Positions 1 to 11,966 of a stretch of DNA of 64,000 nt are shown piece after piece. The notes beneath the pieces are model-generated. The model was not told the origin of the DNA, did no database searches, and worked only from the letters and a program-made list of their open reading frames with translations. The DNA comes from Penicillium oxalicum (lineage: Eukaryota > Ascomycota > Eurotiomycetes > Eurotiales > Aspergillaceae): assembly GCF_001723175.1 (NCBI RefSeq), contig NC_064655.1, positions 1,488,001 to 1,552,000 of the forward strand. The letters run 5' to 3'. Made by a program: the position numbers and the translations under genes. Within the stretch, counting starts at the first letter, position 1. Every line of letters begins with the position of its first letter.

Positions 1-1
1 C

Positions 2-489
2 TACATCTTCGCCTTGTTCTCCGTCTTCGTGAACAATCGGTCCCTTTACCAATCCTTCGGGTTTGTCAAAGATCAGCCCATCATGATCGGGTTCCTGCTC
101 TTCTCGGATGCTCTTGCTCCCATGGATGCCGTGGTGAAGCTCCTGATGAACATCCTGAGTCGCAAGTTTGAATTTGAAGCAGGTATGTCCCACTTTTTTC
201 GTCCGAAATTTACGCTGAATCTTTTCGCCATTGATCTGACTTTTCGTCTTGCACAGATGCCTTTGCCCAGGGTCTCGGATTCTCCAACGAACTCGCCGCA
301 TCGCTCATGAAGCTGCAAATCCAGAACCTCAGCACCATGGACGCAGACTGGATGTACGCTAGTTACCACTACTCTCACCCCATTCTGACCGAGCGCCTCG
401 CCGCTCTCGGCTGGAAGGGAGGTAAGGTTACCAGTGGAAAGGAGGATGACCACGAGAAGCCAGTCAAAGCTACTGATCGCGAGCTGTGA
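2..489 (+). CDS. STE24: CAAX prenyl protease Ste24, 3' part
   Basis: The C-terminal 137 residues of the zinc metalloprotease that cleaves the -AAX tripeptide from prenylated proteins (a-factor type precursors) in the ER/inner nuclear membrane. The 5' part, with the HExxH zinc site, lies outside the window. Exons 2-182 and 257-489; the intron 183-256 has gtatgt...cacag borders and splits a codon so that EFEAD is restored. That EFEADxFA segment carries the third zinc ligand (Glu) of M48 proteases, followed by family-typical text on Ser/Asn-rich helices and SHPxLxERL near the C-terminus. It ends 344 bp from the convergent Rpa14 gene. Identification rests on the M48/Ste24 C-terminal pattern; high confidence. 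Partial only because of the window edge. Confidence 0.88.
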
Positions 490-833
490 GATTTTGAATA
501 CGGGTGGAAGAATGGTCTCGATTGTCACGGATGAGAGAGATAGGCGACGCGTCATCCAAGGGCCTCTGGAGGTTGAGGATTGGGCGTCATTCGCACCCGT
601 CCCACGGTCGGGTGTAGAAAGTCGACGTGCTTGGTACAAAAATTGCCTGCATATTCTGAAATCGTAAGAAATTCAGACACAATAGTTAGGTTGGGTGGTC
701 CACTTTTAAATCTCGAGTCGAACAGACACTGCAAAAATCACATGAGAAAGACCACAAAACGAAAGGTTTAACTCCGACCCAATGCAACAACGCCCCCATG
801 GTCCAAGGACCTCGCAAAGTAGCAAAAAGGGAA
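490..833. other. Intergenic, shared 3' region
   Basis: Space between the convergent STE24 and Rpa14 genes. It should hold both 3' UTRs. I see no gene, repeat or RNA in it. Confidence 0.6.
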
Positions 834-1352
834 TCAATCCGAGTCCTCCGCCTTCTTCGCTTTGGCCTTCTTCTCGGCCAGACGTCGCTCCTTCTTTCTC
901 CTCTTGCGCTCTTCCTTGTCCACACTAGCCTGCTGCTCTTCCTGTTGCGCAAAAGCCTCGGCTTCGGTCTCCATCTCCACGTCATTCATCTCCGTATCGT
1001 CTTTCTCGCCATCCTCCCCATTTTCAAGGGGATCTTGTGTCGCTTCAGTCGTGGGAACGTCCAAGTAGTCCTCGCCGGGATTCTGCTTTTGCACAGTCAG
1101 ATCCCGACCCAGCACTTCACCGGCCAGACCGGCTTGTACACGCTTCAAGTTGTGGAGGATCAAGTTTGGAGCCGCGGAGGTTGTGCGGGAAACGGGACCA
1201 CTTTCGTTGATGCTGGCGTTGGGCTGGAGGGAAGCGTCTGTTCGTGCGCGCTCCAAGTACATGGCCAGGAATTCATGGGCTTCGGACTGAGAAATGGGCT
1301 TGGTGCTGAGCACTGTGGTCGGCGGGAGGGCCGCGGGGCCTTGAGCGCTCAT
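834..1352 (-). CDS. RPA14: RNA polymerase I subunit Rpa14 / Ker1-like
   Basis: A single-exon 172-residue protein that resembles the fungal Pol I stalk subunit Rpa14 (S. pombe Ker1), which pairs with Rpa43 and helps recruit Rrn3 for rRNA transcription in the nucleolus. What is visible: an N-terminal segment of the type ...TxxISQSEAHEFLAMYLERA, a helix NLILHNLKRVQAGL, then an acidic stretch (about 105-140) and a Lys/Arg/Glu-rich tail (about 145-172) that matches the lysine/glutamate-rich end for which Ker1 is named. The ATG at 1352 is the only Met before the conserved part. It is divergent from the bL34m gene, 549 bp away. The family is short and poorly conserved, so the call is moderate to good. 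Confidence 0.7.
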   Translation of the reverse strand: MSAQGPAALPPTTVLSTKPISQSEAHEFLAMYLERARTDASLQPNASINESGPVSRTTSAAPNLILHNLKRVQAGLAGEVLGRDLTVQKQNPGEDYLDVPTTEATQDPLENGEDGEKDDTEMNDVEMETEAEAFAQQEEQQASVDKEERKRRKKERRLAEKKAKAKKAEDSD

Positions 1353-1901
1353 TTTGTCTTTGTCGCGAGCACGTGGCCAATGGCAGTAAATTGAAATTGA
1401 GGTGATTGTTCACCGACAAAGTCTCAAGCTCGACTGTGATATATGGAGCTGGATTCGGCGGAGCTGATGTGGTAATAGTCGCTGAAGAAATTTGGCGGAG
1501 AAGCTGTCGCATTTGCGACAAAAAAGTTCACAAACGCTAGTCCTAATCCAGTAGCATATGCAAAGAACCCGGCGTACAATCGCTGTTTTTCTGATTACTT
1601 CGAAAAGGAATATTTCCAGATACACTGCACAATGTAAGAAACCTGTGTCTTTTCTTTGATTTTCTAAAACCCCCTCGATCTGTATATTTGTAGTAGTTCT
1701 GTCTCCAGTAGAGTTCAACTTGACTGTCAAATCCGATCGACCCAGCCGCGCCTGCGGCTCCGCGCTTAAAATTTGGTCCAAACTTCCCGACGCCGCGCCT
1801 CTCAGTCCAACAACGCCCAGAAGACCGCCTCCACATCTCCAAAATACCACTCGAACGCCTGCGGCCAGCACTCTTTTCCGTCCGCTCCCCAGTGATCAAC
1901 A
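1353..1901. promoter_or_regulatory. Divergent promoter region Rpa14 / bL34m
   Basis: Contains the 5' regions of two divergent ribosome-related genes (Pol I subunit and mitochondrial bL34). No TATA box stands out. Shared control is an inference from the arrangement only. Confidence 0.4.
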
Positions 1902-2458
1902 ATGTTCTGTATTCGCTGCAGGGCTCTGCCCTCAATTCAAAGCGCAGCATCTGCCACGCGCATGCCCACAACCAGGTTCGTCCAGGCATACACACGAGTT
2001 CTTCTCAATCCCGACTTGTCCTCCGCCATCCGAAAACCCCGTTTCCCATATCCACACAGCTATCATGAAAGGTCGCTTACCAAAAAGTCGTTGATGCATC
2101 CAGAATCTCGCAATTGACCCCACGAACGCTCACAACACCTGCGGCTTCTCCCTCCGCCCGTTTCTTTTCCTCCACGCTCCTCTCGACGCCAACTCGCGCC
2201 CTCGTCTCCAATCAGCCTCTCTTTTCTCGGGCTCCTTCAGCAACCACCTCTTCTCTCCCCTCGATCTTCTCATTGCTTCCTCCTCAGACTCGCGCTTTCT
2301 CGGCGACCGCTGCCCTGGGCGTCAAGCGTAATACATTCCGCCCCTCACGGCGAGTGCAGAAGCGTCGCTCGGGCTTCCTTGCTCGTAATACGAGCAGGAA
2401 AGGACGGCTGGTTATTACTCGCCGGCGTCTCAAGGGCCGCAGGGCTATGAGCTGGTAG
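1902..2458 (+). CDS. MRPL34: Mitochondrial ribosomal protein bL34m
   Basis: Large-subunit mitoribosome protein. Proposed exons 1902-1975 and 2104-2458 (142 residues). The last 45 residues are unmistakable L34: KRNTFRPSRR, then KRRSGFLAR, and RRRLKGRRAMSW at the end. The long N-terminal part is rich in Ser/Thr/Ala/Arg and lacks acids, as expected for a mitochondrial presequence; FSATAALGVKR may mark the processing site. The downstream frame has no ATG of its own and is open only from 2069, so an upstream exon is needed. Splicing at gttcgt (1976) to ccag (2103), with CTTAC upstream as a branch site, joins the two frames exactly and gives a continuous presequence. Exon 2 is sure; exon 1 is inferred. 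Confidence 0.8.
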
Positions 2459-2831
2459 AATATGCATTGTGCTGTATAAAGATGTGTCCCTTGAGAGGGT
2501 TGCTGGGGAAGGTGTGTCTACCATGAGCGTCGATGTGGGCCGAAACGAGTGTGGAGATGGCAGTCAATAGAGGCGAGATATTCGCATTTTGCCGGGAGTC
2601 AAACTGACTTCAAGAGTCGCAAGTTGGCCGCTGGCATATTTGTATTATAGTGAAATTTGGGTTGGAAATCGAAAACACCCGGAATCGAATCGATATAACG
2701 ATTCTTCTCAGCCTGGCAATGTCATCAACCTGTAATGAGTCTAGAGGAACAGTCCGTCAGAAGCGGTCATGTTGGGCATTCATGTTTCTAATCATAATCT
2801 AAGCTGCCCGCTCTATCCGTCCGGGAAATGT
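2459..2831. other. Intergenic, shared 3' region
   Basis: Space between the convergent bL34m and M16 protease genes. No gene or repeat seen. Confidence 0.6.
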
Positions 2832-5800
2832 TCATTCGTCATCTTCATCACTGTCATCTTCGGAGCCGGACTCATCATCTTCAGAGCCCTCGTCGTCCTC
2901 GTCATCCTCCTCTTCCTCTTCTTCCTCCTCTTCACCCTCGTCACCGAGCTTCAGCCCGTAGTCATCCTCAAATTCCTTGAGCGGTTGAAGAACCGGCGTG
3001 AATCCCACCGACTCAAAACCGCTGCGCAGAGTCTAGAGTTCATGTTAGTAAATTGACGAATGGAGACTCTCTTGATGGAAAAATGAGGGAGATAAAAATC
3101 AGTAGCACATACCTCCTCAAGAACAGTACCACAGGTGACGACAAGATTGGCGGTCTTGGCGTCAAACAGAGGTAGAATGATATCACGCAGAGCTTCCTTC
3201 ACCTCGTCAACGCTGATATCCCGCACCTTCTTGAGCATCTTCTCTTTGTAGTCGCTCGGCAACTTGCGCACAACCTGTCGGATGAAACTGCCCTGAGCGG
3301 CACTGACCGCGGTCATCTGCTCGTTGGCATATCCCACCACGATGCTGCTGATCGCCCCCTCCAGCATGAGCGGGTCAAAGGCACTAGCACCAGACAGATG
3401 GCCCTCCACAATCTGCTTGCTGGACTCAAAGGCCTTATGGGCGTTGGGCGACCGGTACACGTCGAAGTTGACGAAGCCGGTGTCGATGTTATAGGCAAAG
3501 TTGGTTCCGTATGCGAGACCCTTACCACGGACGGCAACCCAGAGCGGGCCTTCGACCGCGTTCATGTACGCGATGGCGACCAGCAAGGCAGGGAGCTTGG
3601 GGTGGTCGTAGGAATCCAGACCTCGGGCAGTGGCATAGGCGTATGACGAATCCACAGTTGGCATGGCTACGATGTAGGAGTGACCGCCAATGTTCTTACC
3701 GGCCTCGCTCAAGAGAGCACGACGATCAGTGATAGGCTTCAGCGTCTCGCTCGTTCCCAAGCGCTCGGTGAAGGGCTTCCAGGCAGAGACGGGACGCTCC
3801 AGCTTCTCGAGATCAGCAATCACAACGACGCGGATATTATCGGGCTGGAAGAGTGATTGGCGGATTTGCTCCATGCGATCGACGATTTCCTCAGGCTTAT
3901 CAGCGAGGAGACGTTTCACACGCTTCAAGTAGCGGGCCTTGACCAGCGTAGACCGAGCTCGGGCGATCGACTCCTGGTCGTAGTGAACCATGACATGGAC
4001 AGCTGCAAGCATATCATCACCGCTACGCTTGGAATCGGGCACATCGGCCAACAGGCGGGTGGTGATAGCACGGAGTCTCTCAGCATCGAAGATTGAGTTC
4101 CAGCACAGCTCCTGCAACCAAGCAATCGCAGACTCGTACTTTTCACGCTCCACCTGGAAGGACAGACGCAGCATCTCTGAGTTTCCAAGCGCGCGACCCG
4201 TGTTCATTGCGTATCCCACAGTGTCCTTCTCCAGCTCTACCACCACCTGCTCGAAGTTGATCGTCTTTCCATCACGGAGGACGGGGATATTGAAGAATGC
4301 CTCGGTATAGATAGACAGCAAAGGGCGAAGCTGAAGAGGAACAGACTCAGCGGAGATGAGCACAGACAGCTGCACAAAGCTGCTTGGGATGTGCTCAAAG
4401 TGGATGAAGAGAGGCTGACCCGCGTCATCGGCATCAATCAGCTTCTGGATCGTATTCTCGGGCCGGCCAGCTTTGAGTGCGGCGCCTGAGCGAGCCGTGG
4501 TGGTGTTCATGAAGTGAATCGACTCGGTGCCGGGGATGGCAAATTGACCAAGAAGCTCTTCGGGAATCTCCTTATCGTTCTCAGCCTTTGCCTTCTCGAG
4601 CTTGTCTGCGAGCTCCTTCAGCCCCTGTTCGCCGAGACGCTCCTTTTGAGCGGTTACCCGGGCCTCCTCGTCGGATTTGAGCTTCGCAGAAAGCTTCAAG
4701 GATGGATATCCCAAAATAGATACATGGTTGGCATCGGCGATCCACTTGTTGATGAATGATCGCCACTGGTCCTCATTCCAATGTTCGAGGGCATCGTACT
4801 CCTTGAGCGAGGCAACATCCCTTAAAGTAGAGCCGTCCCGCTTTCCGAAAAGAAAGTCTGTGATCACGTATTCTGCAAATGAGTTGGCCGAATTCTCAGT
4901 CGAGAACTTCCAGGTTCGACGCTGGCGGTCGATGCACTCTCTCAGATACTTCATGTCGAGCGGCTTTTTCATAGCATCCTTCAGAATTTTGAAGAATCTC
5001 TTCTCTACTTTCTCAAGCTTTGCAGTCTCAACACTGGTGAGTGTGAATCGGATCTCAATGCTGGGGTGATCCTCTGTGGCGTAGTAGACTGCACTTGCAA
5101 TCTGTTCCTTCTCAACAATTGTGTTTTCCAGCAGAGACGCAGAGGACCCGGCCAGGTACAGAAGGGCAACATTCAGGGCACCAGCTAAAAGGCAGTGAGC
5201 AATCACAATGTCTTGTGAGGAAAACACAGGTGGACATACATTGAATGGGGTCGTTGCAGTCCGGTCCTAGGAAACGAATCTCAATTTCACCGAACGACTC
5301 ATCCTCCTCTGGGAATTCAACCTTCTGGATGGTGGACTTGTCCAAAGCCAAGACCTGCTTTGAGTCCGTCCACGGTCTCCTGAAGGGTGCGTCAGGGCTA
5401 GGAATCACGTCCAAGATGGTATCTTCGAACTTGTCCAGAATTTGCAACATGTTGTCCTGGTCAACCTCGCCCGTAATTACCAGGCAGAGATTCTTGGGTT
5501 GATACATCTCGCGATGGAACTCGCGGATTCGTTCTGCGGTCAGCACGCGAAGTTGTTCCATCATACCTCCAGTCTCATATCGGAAGCCGACACCGGGAGG
5601 GTAAGTGGCACGTCGGGCAGCCAAGTCGATCAACTCGGCGGCATTGTTTTGCACGCCCTGCATCTCAGAGTACACCACTCCGGCATCATTTCCAGAGCCG
5701 TCGATATGGTGCACTTCAGTGTAGCAGCCCTCGTCTGTTAGCGTGGGAGCAATGACATGTTCCAAGTAGACGGGCAAGATGCGAGCAAATCCTTCCCAGC

Positions 5801-6134
5801 CTGCCGTGTCCAGGGTGTAGGCTGTGTGATCCGTGGCAGTCCACGCATTTGTGCTGGAGTACACTCTGGTCGCTAGCTTGTCCAAGAATCCTTTGTAGCG
5901 ATAGTTCCGAGAGCCCATGAAACACAGATGCTCCAAAGTGTGGGGGGCACCCGAGTCGTCATGGATCTCTGTAGCAAGGACAAAATATCCATTCACTTTT
6001 GGGCCCTTCTGGTCAATGACCACAACACGCATTCCTGTACGTTGAGATTCATATTCGGTGAATTCACTCGCAGAGTAGTCGGGCTTGAACTGCTGAAGCA
6101 GCTTGAAATTGCCCTTTTGAAGCGCGGGCGACAT
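2832..6134 (-). CDS. M16C zinc metalloprotease, SDD3/YOL098C type
   Basis: A 1055-residue pitrilysin/insulysin-superfamily protease. Exons on the minus strand: 6134-5240, 5184-3113 and 3032-2832; both introns have gtatgt donors and yag acceptors (55 and 80 bp) and keep the frame. The inverted zinc motif HTLEH sits at residues 65-69 and GVVYSEMQG near 152-160 supplies the distal Glu, as in M16C/PreP-like enzymes. Length and layout fit the cytosolic yeast YOL098C (Sdd3) and S. pombe mug138 group rather than mitochondrial PreP: the preferred Met (6134) leaves no presequence. An upstream in-frame codon at 6260 would add a basic 42-residue leader, so a mitochondrial form cannot be excluded. The C-terminus is a run of about 35 Asp/Glu/Ser residues. 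Substrates unknown. Confidence 0.82.
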
Positions 6135-7086
6135 GGTGCTCAAGGGGGCAAGCCCGAATAGTATGCTCAGCCGGAAATTTGACACTCTGTTGGTCCAGTC
6201 AGCTTCAGTCGTCCTAGCAGATTTCGTGCGCCTGAGACTTTTACAAAGCAGTTGAAGCAAACATGCGGTCTAGGGAAGCTCAACCAATTCCCCGTGTGTC
6301 TGCTTCAACCACCACGAAGCACGGATCATTGACAATCTCCAGGGTATATGCACCGTGTCCAAAAAGAAACCGACAGAGCCAGCAGGACAGTCAATCCAAT
6401 TGCAGGCCATCCATTCAACTTGCAGCGATGCATTGAGGAGAACACCCCCGATATGGCCCAGCATTGGTGGGGTCGGGCAAATTTCTGGAGGGGTATGGAG
6501 CAATGCGATAACGCTTTATCCCACTATCGCTGGAGAAAGTCGGAGATTGCAGGTTGAATTGGACTTACACAGGTGGAAAGTATCTCGCTCTTAGCAAGCC
6601 TCGCAGCAAAAAGTGAGACACGGTGATGATTGCGCGAGATGAGCGTGTGTGCTGGACCGAGGCGGAGCTGGAACCACGCGGGTAGGGAAATGTGATGCAG
6701 TAAGTGAGAGAGTATGGCTCCCCTTACAAAGCGATCGTCGGGTCGCAGGTGGTAGGTGTCTCTCAGGGTCGTTTGCCTTGCCGACCTTTTTGGTGTAACG
6801 GAAATACTGCAAAGATACTGAAAACTACTAATTTGATCTGACCGGAAAAGCTGAGAATTTTTAATTTTGGTCGCTGTTCTCTTGAACTCTCCTCTTTTCA
6901 TGTTTCGTACGCATCTGCGCAGAAGCTGCGATTTCACTTAAGCTTGATCACTAGATCCTTGGCGGAGGCGGTGACGCCTGACAGTCACAGCTGCTTGTTG
7001 ACACGCCGCTCTTCTCTCCACCAAGTTCGACGCCCATTTCCGAGAGCTGTTACGCCTGAAGAGTGCATTGTACAATACCGGGCAGT
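6135..7086. promoter_or_regulatory. Divergent promoter region M16 protease / Zw10
   Basis: 950 bp between two divergent starts. Only short overlapping ORFs in several frames; no coding bias, repeat or TATA box that I trust. Confidence 0.45.
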
Positions 7087-9751
7087 ATGGCTCCGTCAGA
7101 AGAGGAGACTTGTCAGGCAGTCCTCGGGTTTGTTCTTGATGGTGTCTACCCCGAGGAATCATTAGTCGCGGCAGAGTTCCCCGCATCAGCTCTGGCAAAG
7201 GAGTTGGAGCTGATCTCCCACGCACGAGAACAGGTGGAGGTAGGAAACTCGAATAACGGACTGATGCCCTTGGCGACGTCTTGATCTCTTGCAACTTTCA
7301 GAACGCTGATTGAAGGCTCTCGGCCGGACCAGATCGAAATTAGCTCATTGAGCCGCGAGAACCATAGCTTCGACGCCGATGGCTGGATTGACCAAGCTAA
7401 GCATCTGCACAACGATATTGAACGATCACGGCAAACGGCACGCGAGATTGTTGCTCAGCATGAGCAGACAGGCCCTTTACGCTCGCAAGTGGAAGATGCG
7501 GCCGCCAAAGTGTCTTTGATGGAAACCGAGATCGCTTTCAACCAAGCAGTTGCAGATACTCTTGAGGAAGTACAGCGGCTATGCGATCAATTAGAACAGG
7601 GACGGTTGGCACTTGCGGCTGGGGAAATCAACCGTGCAATTGAGCTCCTGGACACTACCCAGTCAGGGATTGGGAAAGACGCTTTCTTCACAAATACCAA
7701 CGTGATGAGTATTCTCTCTCTCGAAGTTGCGCGTTTCAAAGAGGAGGTAGAAAATACATTGAGCATGCGCTGGAATGAACAGCTCAAAATAGACCGGCAG
7801 AGCGGTACTCTTGAAGTCGCTCGAGGTGCTGACGCAAACTCGCTCGACGAGACGATACTTTCCATGTCGCAATTGGATATTTTTGGGCGTGCACGCGAGA
7901 AACTGATCAAAGACATTGGCAACGCTATTCTCGATGTGATCACTTTACCGCGAGCCGATGGACAAAGTCGCACAATAAGTATCACCAACAATGGCCTCCA
8001 CGTACACCAAGAATTCTCAGAAGCAAAGGTGGGGATGATTTTGAGCCGAATCACTGCGACCTTAGATTTCTTGCGGAAAGAACTTCCATCTGAAATAGCC
8101 ACTGCGCTTCCCGAATCTTTGATGCCTTCTCTCGTATCCAAGCTGATTTCAAAGTGGCTGGCGCCTGCCATCCCGACTACTCTCGACGGGCTGATCGATT
8201 TCGAAAAGACTCTTGAGGACGTGACAGCTTTTGCCATGAACATTCAATCCTGGGGCTGGGAAGGGACGGAGGAACTCACATCATGGGTCAATCAGGCGCC
8301 CCGTATGTGGCTCACGAGACGTCGGGTCGATTCACTTGACAGCGTGCGTAAAGCGCTAGCTGCCAGTAAGGGCATCACCAAGCAAGTTGAACGTGTGGAG
8401 AGAGAGCAGGTCTCGCGAGCTGATGAGGCTCTACTCGAGACTGGCACAGATGATTGGGACGCAAGCTGGGATGACGAGAAAGAAGAAGACACCCCGCCGA
8501 GCCTGCCAACACCACTGGCATGGACGAGGAAGAGGACGTCAGCGCTTGGGGTCTTGACGACGAGGATGATGATGCTGTTGGTGAGACGGTAGACACAACC
8601 GGTACTGCCGAGACCGCCGTAGATGATGGCGCCGATGATGATGCCTGGGGATGGGGTGATGAAGAGGCAGAGGACGGGGACAAAGACCCGACCAGTCACC
8701 ACCGTGCCGACTCTACCTCACAAGATGTGGCGGTTCAACGGCCGGCACAGTCTCCCACTTCCAGAGAGATGACTTTGAGGGAGACCTACACAATTACCGA
8801 TATTCCAGAATCTATGCTTGACATTATTCGCCAACAAATCGACGACTCGAAGGGAATAACGAAGCCTCCGTAAGTTCTGAGAATCAACCATCCGCATTGT
8901 TGATTGGTAACAGCTAACATGGACCTTGCAGATATTCAAAGTCCCGGGTGGCCTCCTCCGGTACTGGACTACTGGCGCTGCCCACATTGATTCTAGCCAT
9001 GTTCAAGGCCACTGCTTCTTCATTCTACTCATTGAAACTTGGATCTGGCCAGATGTACCTCTACAATGACAGCCTATATCTGGCCGCCCAGGTTCGGGAG
9101 CTGATGATGGAACACGACCTGGCTCGACTTGGCGCTGACGTGGAAGCGCTTGAAAGGTTTGGCAAATTCGCGTACGGCAAGGAGATGCAGACGCAAAGCA
9201 CAATTGTCACTGATCTTCTGGACGGCGCACAGGGCTTTGGGCAGTGCTCCGAGCAGCCATTCAAGACCGAATGTGAAAGTGCCGTGAGTGCAACGACGGA
9301 TCGCATTCGGGATGTGTACAAGGAATGGAAGCCTATTCTTTCGCATTCTGCGCTTCTGCAGTCAATCGGTTCTCTGCTGTCCACCGTGATTAGCAAGATG
9401 ATTGTTGATGTAGAAGATCTGGGTGATATTTCCGAGGATCAGTCGAAGCAGCTTGTTGCGCTCTGCAATGAAGTCACCATGCTTGAGGATCTGTTCACGC
9501 CAGAGGCGAATGGAGATGCTGAACCTGTGCCCGTCACCGCGGTATACGTACCAAATTGGCTCCGGTTTCAGTACCTGATCAACATTCTCGAGAGCTCGTT
9601 GGCCGACATCAAGTATCTTTGGCTGGAAGGCGAATTAGGGTTGGAATTCTCCACGGAGGAAGTTGTAGATCTGATCGAGGCGTTGTTTGCCGAATCTGAA
9701 CATCGCCGGCGTGCGATTGCGGAAATCAAGCGTGCCCCGCGAGGCTTATAG
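7087..9751 (+). CDS. Zw10/Dsl1-type tethering (kinetochore Zw10) protein, one frame break
   Basis: Large helical protein of the Zw10 family, which in fungi acts mainly in the Dsl1/NRZ complex that tethers Golgi-to-ER vesicles. Proposed exons 7087-7239, 7333-8869 and 8932-9751 (about 836 residues). Intron 1 is set by frame: using the nearer acceptor at 7301 gives a stop, whereas the cag at 7332 gives QVE-IEISSLSREN. Intron 2 is gtaagt...ttgcag. N-terminal coiled-coil text (WIDQAKHLHNDIERSRQTAR) and a C-terminal helical part with FKATASSFYSL are family-like. Within the acidic linker the frame changes at a run of four Cs (8492-8495): the frame ending in DDEKEED and the frame starting EPANTTG both look coding. 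One missing base explains it. Start could also be the in-frame Met codon at 7063. Confidence 0.75.
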
Positions 9752-10054
9752 ATCCGACCCGCTTGTCACTGGAATGAAAAAAAAAACAATTTTCACCGAG
9801 GCGCAAGCTCTACAATGTGTATTCAGTTATACAATGACAGGACTTCTCCATCCGATCCAAGCTTACAACATTAATAGACCCTTTGTGCTTCGAGTACATT
9901 TTAGTCTCATACAATAGCGGGGCGATCTCCGCGCTTTGCACTAGTGTGCCGCACCGGCCACCGTATTTTTTTCTCACCTTTGCAGGCTCGCCCATTTTGC
10001 GACAGCCTTTGAGAAGAGACAAGACCACCACATATTCCGCGAATAATTACCATC
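9752..10054. promoter_or_regulatory. Intergenic, Zw10 3' end and YTM1 promoter
   Basis: Head-to-tail spacing of 303 bp. No distinct motif recognised. Confidence 0.4.
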
Positions 10055-11579
10055 ATGAGCGGTGAACAGCTCTCGTCCGCTGAGCCTGCGCAGCGACAGG
10101 TTCGTGTGCAGCTGGTCACCCAGCAGGAAGACATTGCTCTCCCCGACAGCACCGGCCCAATTCTCGTACCCACAGGTAAGAATTCGATCGACTTCAACTA
10201 GCCGCCTTCAGGATAAGTTGGGAGGCTGATTCGCATTGAATGTAGCTCTACGACGTTATGCGCTCTCGACTTTGGTCAATAATCTCTTGAGTACTGAGAA
10301 GCCGGTCCCGTTTGAGTTTTTGATCAACGGAACATTCTTAAGAACCTCGATTGATGAATATTTGACCGACAATGGCATTTCCGCCGAGACTACGCTCGAA
10401 ATCGAGTATGTTCGAGCTTTGATTCCACCTTTGCATATCGCATCTTTCCAGCACGACGACTGGGTCAGCGCCACCGACGTCCTCTCGTCAACTTCGCCCG
10501 CCGCATCCTGGGCTTCCGGTGCCACTTTCTCAAAGGGCCAGGAAAGAATCCTGTCCGGCAGTTATGATGGCCTTCTCCGTGTCTGGAATATGTCTTCAGA
10601 GATTATCGCCACGTCCCCGGTGGCTTCTGATGGAGGACACACATCTTCGATCAAGGCTGCCAAGTTTGTGTCGCCAAATCAGATCGTATCGGCTGGTCTG
10701 GATCGCACAGTCAGGTTGTGGAAGTACACCGAGGACGCAGACTTTACGGGCAAGATTTCACCACAGCTGGAGTTGTATGGACACAAGGCTGCAATTGAAT
10801 CGCTGGCCGTGCATGCGCCATCCAATCGCCTGCTGACGGGTTCGGCCGATCATACCGTCGGATTCTGGTCAACAAAGAAGGCCGACGCCCCCGCCGCTCC
10901 CGAGAGCTCACTCCCCAACACTGGCCGTACGTCCAAGCGCCGAAAGCTGAACACCACAGTGAGCGCACCGCAACGTGGACCTCTTGCTCTGTTGTCGGCA
11001 CACACTGGGCCAGTGTCTGCGGCCATCTTCGATGGGAAAGATTCCACAGTTGGATACTCGGCTTCCTGGGATCATTCTTTGCGCACATGGGACCTGGTCA
11101 CGTCTGCTCTTGTTGACACCCGCACAACCTCTCATTCCCTCTTGTCCCTTGTGCACATCCCCGAGCACAATCTCTTGGCTGCTGGAACATCTGCCCGTCA
11201 CATCACCTTGATTGACCCGAGGGCGTCTGCGACTACGGTCGCAGCTATGACTCTTCGTGGACACACCAATGCTGTTGTGAGCTTGGCTCGCGATCCATCC
11301 AGCACCTACGGCCTGATCAGTGGTAGTCATGATGGCACATGCCGAATCTGGGACATTCGATCTACCAAGAACGACAAAGAGGGCGTTGTCGGAGAAAGCG
11401 TGTATTCGATCGCTCGTAAGAGTCTCGAAGAAGAAGGGAAAGCGGATAGCAAGCGAGTTGGTGGTGAGGGTGTCAAAGTCTTCAGCGTGTGCTGGGATCA
11501 AACTGTGGGCATTGTGAGCGCGGGTGAAGACAAACGGATTCAAATCAACCGCGGCGAAGGTGTCCTGTCTTCAAACTAG
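10055..11579 (+). CDS. YTM1: Ribosome biogenesis protein Ytm1 (WDR12)
   Basis: Subunit of the Nop7-Erb1-Ytm1 (PeBoW) complex needed for 60S ribosome assembly in the nucleolus; its N-terminal ubiquitin-like domain is the handle pulled by the AAA ATPase Rea1/Mdn1. Exons 10055-10175 and 10246-11579 give 484 residues, the usual length. The N-terminal domain spans roughly 12-95 (VRVQLVTQ...FLINGTFLR...LEIEYVRA), followed by seven WD repeats with clear endings such as LLRVWN, TVRLWK, TVGFWS, LRTWD and TCRIWD. The intron (gtaaga...tgtag) lies in the same early part of the gene as in other moulds as far as I recall. A Lys/Arg-rich insert (TSKRRKLN) between repeats looks like a nuclear signal. Very secure call. 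Confidence 0.94.
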
Positions 11580-11966
11580 ATTGCATATAGTGGCCTGGCG
11601 TCTGAGATTGAGTTTTATAAAAGTTATCGAGTGTCCAAAGATAGTAAGTGTTAAATCAGACTCCCAAAATCTTCCAAACTTCCCCGCAAGAAGCAAAGCA
11701 TAAGATCGCTTGAGGATATTAGAAGAAAGAGTGATGAAGGTGAATTGAGGTCAATTTTCTTAGATTTCATGGCACCCCAACTATCAATAGTGATCAACTC
11801 CATTTTTTCTGGGATCATCTATAATACAGTTTAAATCTGATTGAAGTTGTACATTCCCAAGCCAGTAAACCCCGGCTTTCAATAAAAAAACGCCAAACCT
11901 ATGCCTCCCGCATAAAAAAACACACTGCCAATGGAATCGTGACTCGGTTCGAAAAAGACCCAGAAT
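11580..11966. other. Intergenic, shared 3' region
   Basis: AT-rich space between the convergent YTM1 and uS13m genes; contains short A-runs only. No gene seen. Confidence 0.55.
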
